Shown: positions 26,780 through 36,642, numbered from the stretch's first letter. The stretch is DNA of 64,000 bases from JAPUME01 sp027294185 (GCA_963555835.3 CAUVWZ020000002.1:558001-622000); one strand, 5' to 3'. The notes: generated by a model not told the origin, from the sequence alone. Numbers and translations are program-made.

Positions 26780-28225
26780 ATGCAACCTCGCACGGAAAAA
26801 AGAGTCGATTCGCAACCTCTGCCGGATAATGATTTCCCCCAGGTTGGATTGGTTGTGTGCCTCCTGGCGCTGGCCTTGTGCCTGTCTGGATTGTTATCGG
26901 TTGGGGCAGCGCGGGCGGGAAATGTCCCCTCACCCGAACGGCGCGTAATCTTGATTTCAGTGGACGGCCTGCCTTCCCAGCTCTATCTCCATCCGGAAAA
27001 ATACGGCCTGCACATTCCCAATCTGATGCGGCTCAAGTCCGAGGGAAGCTACGCCGAGGCTCTCGAGGGCGTCTACCCTTCCGTCACTTATCCCTCGCAC
27101 ACGACCATGGTGACCGGCCGCTGGCCGCGCGAGCACGGAATCTTCACCAATCTCTCCTCGCGAAAGGCCGGCGTGCGGCCTCGCGACTGGTTCTGGTATG
27201 CGGAAGCGATTCGCGTGCCCACGCTGTGGGATTTGGCGCGAAATAAAGGCTTGCGAAGCGGAGCCGTCAGTTGGCCGGTGACGGCAGGCGCCCGAATCGA
27301 CTGGAATATTCCTGAAATTTGGGGCCCCTCGGAGATGAACCTCTCGGCCTGGGAGGTAATCGCGCGTCACGCTTCACCTCCCGGACTGCTGGAGGAGGCC
27401 TTCAAAGCCCTGGGTCCGCCCCGTAAGGGTGAGCCGGTAGACAACGTTCGGATGCAACTGACAAACTACATCCTCAAGACCTATCGACCCCATCTTTTCT
27501 TTCTGCATCTGGCCGACCTCGACAGCGTACATCATCGAACCGGACCCCACAGTAAGAAGGTCATCGAGACGCTGGAGCGAATCGACGGATTGATCGGCGA
27601 AATCCGTAAGAGCGTGGAAGAAGCGGGGCTGGCGGATGAGACCGCATACTTCATCGTTTCGGACCACGGTTTCATGGCGATTCGCCACACGATTCACCCC
27701 AACACGCTTCTGGCAGAGGCAGGATTGCTTTCCGTAAATTCCAAGGGGAAAATCAGCGGGGGTGAAATCGCTACGGTGGCAAGCGGCGGCGCATTCCTCA
27801 TCTACTGGCCCGAGGAGCGAAACGATGAGCTTGCGAGGCGAGTGGATGAAGCTCTACGCCCCCTCCGCCAACAGGACCTCTTGTGGGGAATCTTCGGTGA
27901 AGAAGCTGTCGCAGACCTGCATGCCGACGAGGGTGCGCGCCTGATTTTAGAAGCCGCGGACGGATACTCCTTCGGGGGCCGGGCGACGGGTCCCTGGCTG
28001 GAAAACCGCACCAGTGTGGGAGGAAGCCATGGCTATCTGCCGACCCGGAGGGAGATGGACGCTGCATTCATCGCCGCCGGCCCCGGGCTCGAAAAGCGGG
28101 GAAATCTGGGTCGCATCAAAATGGTCTCGATCGGACCGACCGTCGCTGCCTACCTCGGGATCGCTGAACCCGGATTCGCTGCTGCCGAGGTGGATGACAT
28201 CATCGACCTGGGCATAAAGCCCTGA
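26780..28225 (+). CDS. Nucleotide pyrophosphatase/phosphodiesterase-type alkaline phosphatase, copy 2
   Basis: Paralogue of the gene at 24267, alignable along its whole length: ISVDGLPSQLYLHP, YPSHTTMVTGRWPREHG, DSVHHRTGP, VSDHGFMAI and GSHGYLPTRREMDAAF. A clear signal peptide (VGLVVCLLALALCLSGLLSV) places it outside the cytoplasm. ATG 26780 is chosen, with GGGAGA 6 bases upstream, rather than GTG 26729 that overlaps the SDR stop. 481 residues. Confidence 0.87.
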   Translation: MQPRTEKRVDSQPLPDNDFPQVGLVVCLLALALCLSGLLSVGAARAGNVPSPERRVILISVDGLPSQLYLHPEKYGLHIPNLMRLKSEGSYAEALEGVYPSVTYPSHTTMVTGRWPREHGIFTNLSSRKAGVRPRDWFWYAEAIRVPTLWDLARNKGLRSGAVSWPVTAGARIDWNIPEIWGPSEMNLSAWEVIARHASPPGLLEEAFKALGPPRKGEPVDNVRMQLTNYILKTYRPHLFFLHLADLDSVHHRTGPHSKKVIETLERIDGLIGEIRKSVEEAGLADETAYFIVSDHGFMAIRHTIHPNTLLAEAGLLSVNSKGKISGGEIATVASGGAFLIYWPEERNDELARRVDEALRPLRQQDLLWGIFGEEAVADLHADEGARLILEAADGYSFGGRATGPWLENRTSVGGSHGYLPTRREMDAAFIAAGPGLEKRGNLGRIKMVSIGPTVAAYLGIAEPGFAAAEVDDIIDLGIKP

Positions 28226-28264
28226 GCATAGGTTGCAACCTAAGGCCTCCCTCACAAAAATCCT

Positions 28265-28570
28265 TCAAGGTGGCGTGGACCTTTCCTCCTCTTTTAAGGA
28301 TTCCTTCAACTTTCTTATGAGCGATTCGGTTTCGGTTTGGGTCAGACCGTGCGGTTGGAAGAAAGGATTGAGATCCACGTCGGGATAGCCCTTGCGGGTG
28401 AGCAGGGCGGGTAGTCGAGCCTGGAGAACCTCGGGCGACGCCATGGGCAAGTCAAGAATCGCTTCAAATAAGACTCGATGCAGAGGTTCACGCCACTTGT
28501 AGTCTCCAAGCCGCCTTCTCTCCGTCAGGAAATTCCCATCCGGGGTGCCCTGGCAAAGGTACTGGAGCAC
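28265..28570 (-). CDS. Hypothetical protein
   Basis: A 101-residue protein beginning at GTG 28570, charged at both ends (ERRRLGDYKWREPLHRVLF and ESLIRKLKESLKEEER). The frame stays open for about 25 codons upstream with a coding look, so the start is uncertain. I do not recognise a family. Confidence 0.45.
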   Translation of the reverse strand: MLQYLCQGTPDGNFLTERRRLGDYKWREPLHRVLFEAILDLPMASPEVLQARLPALLTRKGYPDVDLNPFFQPHGLTQTETESLIRKLKESLKEEERSTPP

Positions 28571-28634
28571 TCTGCGTTCGGTGTTGATTCGAGACAGCGC
28601 GGTGGGGGAAATGGGATTTCCCTCCCCTCATCGA

Positions 28635-29531
28635 CTAGACATTACTGCTTCCCGAAAAGAGCGTCCACTCCCCGGCCCACGTGGCCATGCGGAGCCAGTA
28701 GCGGGCGAACATTACCAGTTGCTGGAACAGAAACAGCGCGATGATTCCCCATGAAGTCCCGGCGGGAAGCAGCGGCATCAGAAGTCGATAGAGTCCCAAC
28801 AAGGCCAGGGCCGCCAGCCCCGGAACGAGGTAGACGGTAAGGCATTTGAAGAATCGCCTGCGAACGAAGCGCCAGGCTCCCCGGAAAGCGCCGATCACTT
28901 TTTGCTCTTCTCCCAAGACCAACCGAATGCGGGCGAAATCGAGAATCAGATTGATATAGAAGATCCCGGCCAATATCAAAACGGCCAGGCTCACCTCGAT
29001 CACGGAGATCCACAGGTTATTGGTCGATTGTCCTGCCCACCACTCCAACAATCCGCGCAGCCAGACGTTCAGCACCCAGAAAACCACCCAGTAGCAGACC
29101 AGGCCCAAGATCAGCAGGCGAAGCAGACGGGCGCCGTACCTCCCGATGTCCTGGAAAAAGTCACGAGCCGGATAGAACATTTGTGGATTCCGCAGGGCTC
29201 CGAGCATCCCTCCGGCAAGAAGTGTGTTCAGTAGGAGCGATACCAAACCTCCCGCCAAAACGGCCTGACCGAAGCGCGTAAACCAGCCTGGGTTGTTGTA
29301 TCGGAAATCCAGTATCCAATCCGGGGAAAATCCCTGGAGCAGGTCGGTCGCCACCTTGCTGTGGCCGGTGAACTTGACGATGGCGTAGTAGAGCGGCAGG
29401 GCGACGAACATCGCCACGAGCAGGTTGAGCCCCAACACCAGCCGTGCCACGCCGATTCGCCGACGAGCGGCGCTGAATCCTTTGCCCAGCGCTTTGCCTG
29501 CACCCGGAATGTTCTTTTCGGAAACGCTCAT
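28635..29531 (-). CDS. Multi-pass membrane protein
   Basis: A 298-residue protein with about six hydrophobic helices, for example LVLGLNLLVAMFVALPLYYA, LLILGLVCYWVVFWVLNVWL and VSLAVLILAGIFYINLILDF. No catalytic motif is seen. ATG 29531 starts one base after the stop of the M1 peptidase gene, so the two are translationally linked and likely work in the same envelope process. Family not recognised. Confidence 0.6.
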   Translation of the reverse strand: MSVSEKNIPGAGKALGKGFSAARRRIGVARLVLGLNLLVAMFVALPLYYAIVKFTGHSKVATDLLQGFSPDWILDFRYNNPGWFTRFGQAVLAGGLVSLLLNTLLAGGMLGALRNPQMFYPARDFFQDIGRYGARLLRLLILGLVCYWVVFWVLNVWLRGLLEWWAGQSTNNLWISVIEVSLAVLILAGIFYINLILDFARIRLVLGEEQKVIGAFRGAWRFVRRRFFKCLTVYLVPGLAALALLGLYRLLMPLLPAGTSWGIIALFLFQQLVMFARYWLRMATWAGEWTLFSGSSNV

Positions 29532-29532
29532 A

Positions 29533-31758
29533 TCAGCTGAAAAACGCAAAAGCGAAGAACAAGTTCTGTAACCCGAAAACCCAACGCACGAACCATTTCA
29601 TGGCGCCTCGCTTGTCTTCCTCGACCCGAAAACTGTTGTTGGTAAGATTCGCGTCCAGCACAAGGGTGCCCTTCGGATCAACCTCGGCAAACGTTACCTT
29701 GGGAGAGTTTTTATAAGTCAGCTTTATCCACCGATAACGTCCATCCCACTGCTCGCGCACTTTTGTTTCGTCCTCAAAATGAACTTCAATTTCGACCGGC
29801 GCCTGCCCGTCTCCGAGCCGACGGACCACCACCGTAGAGTCGTATCGCTTCTCTTCGGAGGCGGCAAAAGCTTCCTCAGCTTGCTCTTCTCCGTGGGTGG
29901 CCTTGCCTGAGGCCTCCTCATAGATTCCCACCGGCCCTCGCCTTGGGTCATTTCGAATATCGGTTACGGCGTAGTCGAATCGACGGGAGCTGTAGAAGTA
30001 GTTGTCGAAAAACTCATCCAGGTTACGTCCCGAAATCTCTTCCGCGGTGCGGATGAAATCCCGTGTGGTGGGATGTTTGAAGCGCCAGCGCTGTTGGTAG
30101 GTCCGCATAACACGCGCCATGACATCTTCACCAAGAGTTCTTTCCAGAGCCAGCAGCGCCAGCGCCGGGCGTGAATAGGAATTGACGACATAACTCGGCC
30201 CGTCGAGATAATTCCAGCCTTCTCGCACCAAATCATCGCTCTCGGCCCGCCCAAGGTAGGAAGCTCGCCGGGATACCGTCCAGCGCCGGGGAACCCGGGA
30301 AAACAATTCCCCCATCGGGATATTTTTGACTCCATCCCAGGGAAAAGAGGGAATCGGAACGTTCAGCCACGGATATCCCGGGACCGGCAATCCGCCGAAC
30401 CACCAGTAGGTCATCGCCGGCCCGTAGGCAATCTCCATCACCTTGGCCGTGGAATAGGAATTGAACCCCTCATCAAGCCACGCCTCTTCAAATTCATTGT
30501 TCGCCACCAGCCCGTACCAGAACTGATGACCGAACTCATGTACCGTAACTCTTTCCGGATTTTGACTGGCTGCGGGGGACCACATACGGGTTCCCCCGGT
30601 AATCAGGGTGGGGTATTCCATACCGCGAGCACGAGAGCCTGGAGGGGGGTCAAGCAGCGTGAGTGTCTCGTAAGGATAGGCTCCGTACCAGAGTCCGAAA
30701 TACTTGATGGCATAAAAGACTGCCCGGAAATAGCGCTCCGCCTGCGCCAGATGTTGGGGCTGGATGAGCAACGTCACCTTGACGTCGCGAAGGCGAATTT
30801 CCTCAATCGGCAAACCGAGTCTGTCCGACCACTCTTCCAGCTCTTTGCGCGACACCTGCTCGTCGGGAACAAAAGGTTTTTCGATTTTCACCATGTCGGG
30901 GCTGGCCGTCCAGGCGAAGTCGTGCACATCTTCCTGGTAGAAATGGTAGGTCGTCGTACCGTCGGAATTCGTCGTGCGGTCGAGTTCCGATCCGGTTGCG
31001 CCGACAACGAAGGCCGAAGGCACCGTCAGATCAACATCGTATACGCCGAAGTTGGCGTAAAATTCCGTATTGGCGTGGAACTGATGGCAATTCCAGCCGG
31101 ATTCAGGTCTACCTCGCTCTCCCGCCGCCTCGTAGACTCCGATCTTTGGAAACCATTGCACGACCATGAAGAAGTCTCCGTAGAAGCCGGTCCGGGCAAG
31201 GCCGCGGGGAAGCTTCGAGGTGAAATCAACGTCAAGCTCAATGGTTCCGTTGGGACCGACCGCTTCGGGCAGCGACACCTTCATCACCGTTCGGTCGGAG
31301 GGATTGCCGTCGTCCGGTTGAACGAAGGTCATCAAACTCGTAAGGTCGGGGCCGTTTGCCACCGCAATCCGGTCCACATCCACCCAGCCCCACTTGTCGG
31401 ATTCCACAGGAGTCTTCCAATCGGCAAGACGTTCGCGCCTCCTTCCAACCCCCGCCGTTTCCCGCATGAAGGTGCTGTCGAGATTCTTGAATGCGTTCAG
31501 GTAGAGATGGAAATAGAGCTCCGAAACTTGATCGGCAGTATGGTTGCGCCACCTGAGGCGGTAGTGACCCTTGACCTGTTTGGTTTTCGAGTCGAGCCGC
31601 GCCGAAATCTTGTAGTGGACGATCGGGTTCTCAATTTGTGATTCGTAGCCTTGAGCCAGCACCGGTAAGGGTGGAGAGAGAAGGAAAGCTCCGATGACAG
31701 GGAGCACGATCCATGCCAGAGGCGAACGGAACCATATCGGTCGGGATTGAGATTTCAT
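29533..31758 (-). CDS. Exported M1-family zinc metallopeptidase
   Basis: A 741-residue gluzincin with an N-terminal signal peptide (WIVLPVIGAFLLSPPLPVLA). The substrate-anchoring motif GMEYPTLIT and the zinc motif HEFGHQFWYG followed 18 residues later by E (FEEAWLDEG) are intact, so activity as an aminopeptidase-type enzyme is expected. The C-terminus ends in a hydrophobic stretch, perhaps a membrane anchor. Followed at once by a membrane protein gene. Confidence 0.88.
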   Translation of the reverse strand: MKSQSRPIWFRSPLAWIVLPVIGAFLLSPPLPVLAQGYESQIENPIVHYKISARLDSKTKQVKGHYRLRWRNHTADQVSELYFHLYLNAFKNLDSTFMRETAGVGRRRERLADWKTPVESDKWGWVDVDRIAVANGPDLTSLMTFVQPDDGNPSDRTVMKVSLPEAVGPNGTIELDVDFTSKLPRGLARTGFYGDFFMVVQWFPKIGVYEAAGERGRPESGWNCHQFHANTEFYANFGVYDVDLTVPSAFVVGATGSELDRTTNSDGTTTYHFYQEDVHDFAWTASPDMVKIEKPFVPDEQVSRKELEEWSDRLGLPIEEIRLRDVKVTLLIQPQHLAQAERYFRAVFYAIKYFGLWYGAYPYETLTLLDPPPGSRARGMEYPTLITGGTRMWSPAASQNPERVTVHEFGHQFWYGLVANNEFEEAWLDEGFNSYSTAKVMEIAYGPAMTYWWFGGLPVPGYPWLNVPIPSFPWDGVKNIPMGELFSRVPRRWTVSRRASYLGRAESDDLVREGWNYLDGPSYVVNSYSRPALALLALERTLGEDVMARVMRTYQQRWRFKHPTTRDFIRTAEEISGRNLDEFFDNYFYSSRRFDYAVTDIRNDPRRGPVGIYEEASGKATHGEEQAEEAFAASEEKRYDSTVVVRRLGDGQAPVEIEVHFEDETKVREQWDGRYRWIKLTYKNSPKVTFAEVDPKGTLVLDANLTNNSFRVEEDKRGAMKWFVRWVFGLQNLFFAFAFFS

Positions 31759-31881
31759 TATTTTGCTTTAGGTAAGCTTCAGAGACGGAGCCGATGCAAG
31801 CCTCCGTCCAACGAGCAGCCATTCTATCAGAATAAACTGCGGGCAGAAGAAACTTCAGGCAGAAGAAATTACGGAGAAAAA

Positions 31882-32199
31882 TCAAGAATCTCGCCGAAAG
31901 AGTCGCACCTGCAAAAGATATCGGACGGCAATCCAGATCATCGCCACGAGGCCGATCCCCAAAGCTTCCAGGACAAACACCTTCAGGAGGCGGCTCTCAC
32001 CTAAGCCGAGAGATTGGCGCAAGTAGATCCAGAAGCAGTTATTCCAGACGCCCACAGCCTCTCGGCAATCTCGTGTCGCAAAGTTCACCATAAAGGCTAC
32101 GCCGCCGAGCACAAGCCCTCCCGCCAATCCACGAAGGTATCTGAGCGGGAGCGTCTGGCTTTTTCCCCTGGGGTTCGTTTCTGGTGAGTTCACAGACAT
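31882..32199 (-). CDS. Small membrane protein
   Basis: A 105-residue protein with two hydrophobic segments (LRGLAGGLVLGGVAFMVNFA and VFVLEALGIGLVAMIWIAV). ATG 32199 is used. Unrecognised; it lies upstream of the peptidase gene in the same orientation. Confidence 0.45.
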   Translation of the reverse strand: MSVNSPETNPRGKSQTLPLRYLRGLAGGLVLGGVAFMVNFATRDCREAVGVWNNCFWIYLRQSLGLGESRLLKVFVLEALGIGLVAMIWIAVRYLLQVRLFRRDS

Positions 32200-32373
32200 G
32201 GCAGAGGGCATGAAGCAAACGAAGGCGATCCATTCCGGCCCGAAATTTCAGGACCGAATGGTGCCGCGGGACGGAAGTACTCCATGCGTCCCATTATAGA
32301 TTTCTGCTGCGACATATCCGTTGCAGCGTAGAGAGAAAGGATAAACGAAAGGAAGCAGCCGGAGCAACGAGAA

Positions 32374-32835
32374 ATGACACTCACCCCCGAAGAGCAAACT
32401 TACGTCCGAAGCCAGGGCCTTTACCTCACGGCCAAGTGCGACGCGTGCGAGGCGATTCTGAATCAGAGCGTTCGGTACACCATCGCTGGTAAGCCGGAGG
32501 TGTATTGCTCAGTTAATTGTCGAGACCGAGTGTTCTTTGAGGACCAGCTTGAGAGAAAGAAGCGGAGTACCCCGGGCCATTGCGTGAACTGCAAGGGATC
32601 GCTTCAAGGGAAGAAAAGGGATGCCATTTACTGCAGTGAATCATGCCGAAAACGGCATTCCCGGCGAAACGGGACCATCCCTGCCGGACGGGTCAAAAGA
32701 TCGCGGACACCAAACCTATCAAATCAACAACTTGCAGACCCGAAAATCGCCGTTTCGACCCAGAGCTGCACTCCTATTTTGGAGTGGGCCGGAGTACTGC
32801 TTCGGAAAAGGCCAAGAGAATCCAAGAGAGCCTGA
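32374..32835 (+). CDS. Cys-rich zinc-ribbon-like protein, probably damaged at the 3' end
   Basis: Two repeated Cys4 units are visible: CDAC...YCSVNC and CVNC...YCSESC, each about 30 residues apart, consistent with zinc binding. The first ~105 residues look coherent. The C-terminal stretch after RTPNLSNQQL lies out of frame over a sequence that codes for a different, conserved-looking protein in another frame, so the original end was probably lost by fusion. Lower GC than the core genome. Confidence 0.5.
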   Translation: MTLTPEEQTYVRSQGLYLTAKCDACEAILNQSVRYTIAGKPEVYCSVNCRDRVFFEDQLERKKRSTPGHCVNCKGSLQGKKRDAIYCSESCRKRHSRRNGTIPAGRVKRSRTPNLSNQQLADPKIAVSTQSCTPILEWAGVLLRKRPRESKRA

Positions 32836-33054
32836 AAATCTATGGGTATGATCCACGCTGGACTTTAGCGAGTAGGCTGGCGGATAACCCGACATGATCC
32901 ACGTGGACTTTAGCGAGTAGGCTGGCGGATGGTGGCAGATAATGGTCAAGGGGCTGGTCATAGATGCTCGCGAGGCTCCGCGGGAAATTCAAGAGGAAGC
33001 GGTGCGACGCGGATTGATTCCTTACCTGCCTGGACCGGAGACAGACGGGGTCGA
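32745..33054 (+). pseudogene. Fragment of a DUF6398-type/pRiA4b ORF-3-associated domain, broken
   Basis: In one frame the sequence reads FGVGRSTASEKAKRIQESL then YGYDPRWTLASRLADNP and stops; about 50 bp later another frame continues MVKGLVIDAREAPREIQEEA and RRGLIPYLPG. Together these match the conserved order of a domain I associate with DUF6398 proteins. The break is caused by a 46-bp-period tandem duplication at 32848-32930. The family assignment is from memory of the pattern. Confidence 0.55.
32848..32930 (+). repeat. Two-copy tandem duplication, period 46 bp
   Basis: Copy 1 at 32848-32885 and copy 2 at 32894-32930 share ATGATCCACG, TGGACTTTAGCGAGTAGG and CTGGCGGAT; copy 2 lacks one base (ACGCTGG against ACGTGG). 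The duplication shifts the frame of the surrounding gene. Confidence 0.85.
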
Positions 33055-33646
33055 CTGTCCAACTAAAACCGTGCATGAGTTTTTTGACCACACGGGCTTT
33101 TGGGGACTCGGAAAAGGGTGGCTGGGAGCCCGTGGGACCGTCTGGGAGAAAAACCATGCCCGGAGGGTTCGCCTGAAGGCAACCGCGTGTATAATCGAAA
33201 CTGTCGAAGAGTCAAAAAAACTAATTCCGAGTAAACTCTCTCGCTGTGATTGGTACAAACAATCGGTCTGGTCGACAGGGCTCTAGGGAACAGACGCCGA
33301 AAGAATTCGCCAGTCAGATCGCGGCTAGCCGCGATCTGACTGGTCTAAAAGTAGCCGAAAACTCGCCCTGAAGTTAGTACAAAAATGCCGGTCCGCTTGA
33401 ATGAGCATGAGAGACCGAACGGTCGCGGACAAGGTCGCCGCCTCAGTTGCGGTCCGGAAGTCATTGCTTGGTGTCGGAAATGGAAGGAGGATTCGGTGCG
33501 AAACGGGACAGCCAATCTGTGCCGGGTCACTCTGAAATAAACTTTCTCCCGTCGAATCCCTTGGTGCCGTCGTTTCCTTCAGCCGAGATCTTGGTACCTT
33601 GATCGAATTGAAATAGGTGGAGAATTAAGCAGGAGGCATCGTCCTA
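33055..33646. other. Gene-poor gap upstream of aceE
   Basis: About 590 bp without a credible gene. It holds a perfect palindrome at 33311-33344 and an isolated TATAAT near 33188. A strong AGGAGG about 10 bases before the aceE ATG is at its right end. The left half may be further remains of the broken gene. Confidence 0.4.
33311..33344. repeat. Perfect 34-bp palindrome
   Basis: Arms CCAGTCAGATCGCGGCT and its exact complement meet without a spacer at 33327/33328. There is no following T tract, so an intrinsic terminator is unlikely; a recombination or protein-binding site, or an element-end remnant, is possible. The outer part CAGTCAGATCG also occurs at the tRNA-half junction near 11556-11566. 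Confidence 0.8.
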
Positions 33647-36103
33647 ATGAAAGCTAACGAGAAAATCTACTCCAAAGCCCGGGGTCGCCATAGTGAGACT
33701 CGGATTCCGCGTGCAAAGAGAGAGATCGGCAATTACGATTTAGATATTCTGGAGCGAATTCAAGATCGGGTTCTCTGGCTGAGCATGCAGATGATTCACT
33801 ATGCCAATTCCGTTCGCGACAACCCGGATGGTGTAAAAGTGGGTGGGCATCAAGCCAGTTCCGCGTCCGTCGTGAGCCTGATGACGGCGCTTTACTTTCA
33901 CGCCTTGCGGCAGAGAGACCGAGTTTCCATCAAGCCTCATGCCTCTCCCGTTTATCACGCCATTCAGTTTCTGTTGGGGAACTTGCCGGCGGAGAAGCTC
34001 AAAGAGTTCCGAAGTTTCAGAGGGTTGCAGGCTTATCCCAGCCGAACGAAAGATGTAGATGGGGTGGACATATCGACCGGTTCGGTAGGACTTGGGGCGG
34101 TGGCGCCAAACTTTGCAGCGCTCGCCCAGGAATTTGTTCACGACCATATCGGTTCTTCTGCTACGGACCGTTTTATTGCACTGGTAGGGGATGCCGAATT
34201 GGATGAGGGCAATGTTTGGGAAGCGCTGGGAGAAGAGAATCTTCGGGCGCTAAGGCGGGTCCTATGGATTGTCGATCTCAATCGCCAGAGCTTGGACCGG
34301 GTAATCCCCAGTGGCAAAGCTCAAAAGATCGAGGAGATGTTCCGCGTCAACGGCTGGCATGTCCTGGAGCTGAAATACGGTCGACGTCTGGAGGAGGTAT
34401 TTGCCCGCCCGGGCGGGCAGTTGTTGCGCCGTCGGATCGACCTGATGAGCAATGACGAGTATCAAAGCTTGCTGCGGCTCGACGATGGGGAGAAAATCCG
34501 GGAAAGACTTGCGCGGAATGGGAAAGGTCACGACGAAGGCCTGCTGCAACTGTTGCAAGGATTGCCTGGCGGAGAAATGAAGTCCTTGTTGTCCGATCTG
34601 GGTGGGCACGATCTGAAACTCATCCTGGAAGCTTTGGAAGAGGCGGACCGAATCAGTGATCGCCCTGTGGTTCTTGTGGCTTATACAATCAAAGGGTGGG
34701 GTTTGCCCATAGCCGGGGATCCGCTGAATCATTCACAGCTACTGACCACCCGGCTCATGGCTGAACTCCAGCAGCAGTTGGGAATCCCCCGGGGGGAAGA
34801 GTTTGGCGGCTTTCCCGAGGGAAGCCCGGAGGCACGCTATATCCAGGCCCACGTGGACCGAGGGAAGTCGCGAAAGCAGGAACGGGTTGCCCCAGGAGCA
34901 CCATCGGATCTTCGAATTCCCGAAACACTCAACTCGACCTACAAAGGAGCAATCTCCACGCAGCAAGTTCTGGGCAGCCTGCTGATGGCCTGCAGCCGCA
35001 TGCCCGCGGTTGCAGCACGAATGGTAACCACCTCGCCGGATGTAGCCATATCTACGAACCTAGGCGGTTGGATCAATAAGATGGGGGTCTACGGTCACAA
35101 GGAGATGACCAATTACTTCCGTGAAAACCGCATTGGCCAGGTGCTCAATTGGGACCAGTCGCCGCGCGGTCATCATATTGAATTGGGCATTTCCGAAAAC
35201 AACTTTTTCTTGCTGCTCAACATGCTGGGGCTAGCGCAAGAAACCAACGGGGAAACATTGCTTCCGGTGGGAACCCTTTATGACCCGTTCATTTGTCGTG
35301 GCCTGGATGCCCTAATCTATGCGGCTTACAGTGAAGCGAAATTTATTTTTGCCGGCACTCCCTCGGGGATCAGTCTCAGCCGGGAAGGTGGTGCACATCA
35401 ATCCATCATTACCCCGTCTATCGGCATCGAGCTTCCCAATGTTGTTTACTACGAACCTGCCTTTGCTCAGGAGCTAGAGTGGATTCTTCTAGCTGCGCTT
35501 AAGAACCTGCTGGATCGGAAGCAAGGACAAATTACTTATTTGCGGCTCTCCACGCGGGCCATCTCGCAGGAGCTTTTCCCGCTCGAACGATCGACGGACG
35601 AAACGCATGCCACGAGCTTCCGCAACGATGTCTTGCGGGGAGGTTATCGCATTGTCGACCATCAGAACGAGCCCTATTATAGCCCCGGGGAGAACGTTAT
35701 CAACATCTTTACCTGCGGGGCCATAGTTCCCAATGCCATCGAGGCCAGCCGGCAGCTCCGCAACGAAAACGTCTTTGGCAACGTGATCAATGTTACCAGT
35801 CCCGATCTACTCTATCGAAGCTGGCGACAAGCCAGCAAGCTTAAAATGAAAGACCCGAACATGCGCGTCTCTTTTCATCTTGACCGTTTGATCCCTCCAA
35901 CGGAACATCAGGTTCCCGTTGTGACCGTCATGGATGGCCACTCCCACACACTCTCTTTCCTCGGCGGCGTTTTTGGCACTAAAGCGATTGCCCTGGGAGT
36001 AGACGAATTTGGCCAATCGGGCAGCCGAAGCGAACTCTATGACCGGTATGAAATCAGCACAAAAGCTATTGTTCAAGCGGCGAGACAGTCGATCGAAGGC
36101 TAA
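33647..36103 (+). CDS. aceE: Pyruvate dehydrogenase E1 component, homodimeric type (AceE)
   Basis: Thiamine diphosphate enzyme of 818 residues that decarboxylates pyruvate and passes the acetyl group to E2. The transketolase-like layout is visible: GGHQASSASVVSLMTALYFH, the TPP/metal loop GDAELDEGNVWEAL...LWIVDLNRQSLDR, and the C-terminal domain with MGVYGHKEMTNYF and DGHSHTLSFLGGVFG. It is shorter than E. coli AceE (887). No aceF or lpd is nearby, so E2 and E3 are encoded elsewhere. It is the only core-metabolism gene in this part of the mosaic. Confidence 0.9.
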   Translation: MKANEKIYSKARGRHSETRIPRAKREIGNYDLDILERIQDRVLWLSMQMIHYANSVRDNPDGVKVGGHQASSASVVSLMTALYFHALRQRDRVSIKPHASPVYHAIQFLLGNLPAEKLKEFRSFRGLQAYPSRTKDVDGVDISTGSVGLGAVAPNFAALAQEFVHDHIGSSATDRFIALVGDAELDEGNVWEALGEENLRALRRVLWIVDLNRQSLDRVIPSGKAQKIEEMFRVNGWHVLELKYGRRLEEVFARPGGQLLRRRIDLMSNDEYQSLLRLDDGEKIRERLARNGKGHDEGLLQLLQGLPGGEMKSLLSDLGGHDLKLILEALEEADRISDRPVVLVAYTIKGWGLPIAGDPLNHSQLLTTRLMAELQQQLGIPRGEEFGGFPEGSPEARYIQAHVDRGKSRKQERVAPGAPSDLRIPETLNSTYKGAISTQQVLGSLLMACSRMPAVAARMVTTSPDVAISTNLGGWINKMGVYGHKEMTNYFRENRIGQVLNWDQSPRGHHIELGISENNFFLLLNMLGLAQETNGETLLPVGTLYDPFICRGLDALIYAAYSEAKFIFAGTPSGISLSREGGAHQSIITPSIGIELPNVVYYEPAFAQELEWILLAALKNLLDRKQGQITYLRLSTRAISQELFPLERSTDETHATSFRNDVLRGGYRIVDHQNEPYYSPGENVINIFTCGAIVPNAIEASRQLRNENVFGNVINVTSPDLLYRSWRQASKLKMKDPNMRVSFHLDRLIPPTEHQVPVVTVMDGHSHTLSFLGGVFGTKAIALGVDEFGQSGSRSELYDRYEISTKAIVQAARQSIEG

Positions 36104-36166
36104 GGTAACTGTGGTATGGATGTCCGTCTTCAGCACATATGAGACTAAGTAGGGCCGCTAGGGAAG

Positions 36167-36394
36167 CTACGGTTTGCTTTCCAGTTCACCCAGTGGTTGG
36201 CCCAGATTGTACCGGAACCGCCGGTAAATCGTTGCCTGTTTTTGCTCCTCCCTTCGTTTGAGGATTTCCTGCCGTCGTCCGAAGTAAACATCGGCTGGTG
36301 TCACGTTCTTAATCCCTTCGTGGTAGCGGCGATAGTTGTAGAAGTCGATGAAGTCCGCCATCGCTGCTCGCAGGCTCTCCGGGCTGGTGTAAAC
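36167..36394 (-). pseudogene. C-terminal fragment of an IS3/IS481-type transposase
   Basis: The conserved end of the rve integrase core is present: TSPESLRAAMADFIDFYNYR, RRYHEGIKNVTPADVYFGRR and a basic tail. Everything before VYTSPES is missing; the frame continues upstream as unrelated sequence. A remnant of an insertion sequence left between aceE and the dehydrogenase gene. Confidence 0.8.
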
Positions 36395-36642
36395 TGACCT
36401 AACCCGTCTTGTGGGAATTCGAGTTGATAGGGTCGATAGCGCTGCCGTTCTGCAGCGAGGGGTCCAGGTCAACGCGTTGACGGGATAGGAGATAGGGCGA
36501 TCCAAGAGTGTACCCCCCTCTCCCCTTTTTGCCCCATTTTGGTGCAATTTGAGCGTGTGGTGCGGGCGGCGATCCAGACCCTTGCGCTCAGCCCCTGTTG
36601 CTACCCCACCCTCCGCGCGGAGTCAGCCCGTACTGCCGGCCC

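Noticed and set aside
30526..31641. Plus-strand frame of 371 codons
   Set aside because: Antisense to the M1 peptidase, which has intact motifs.
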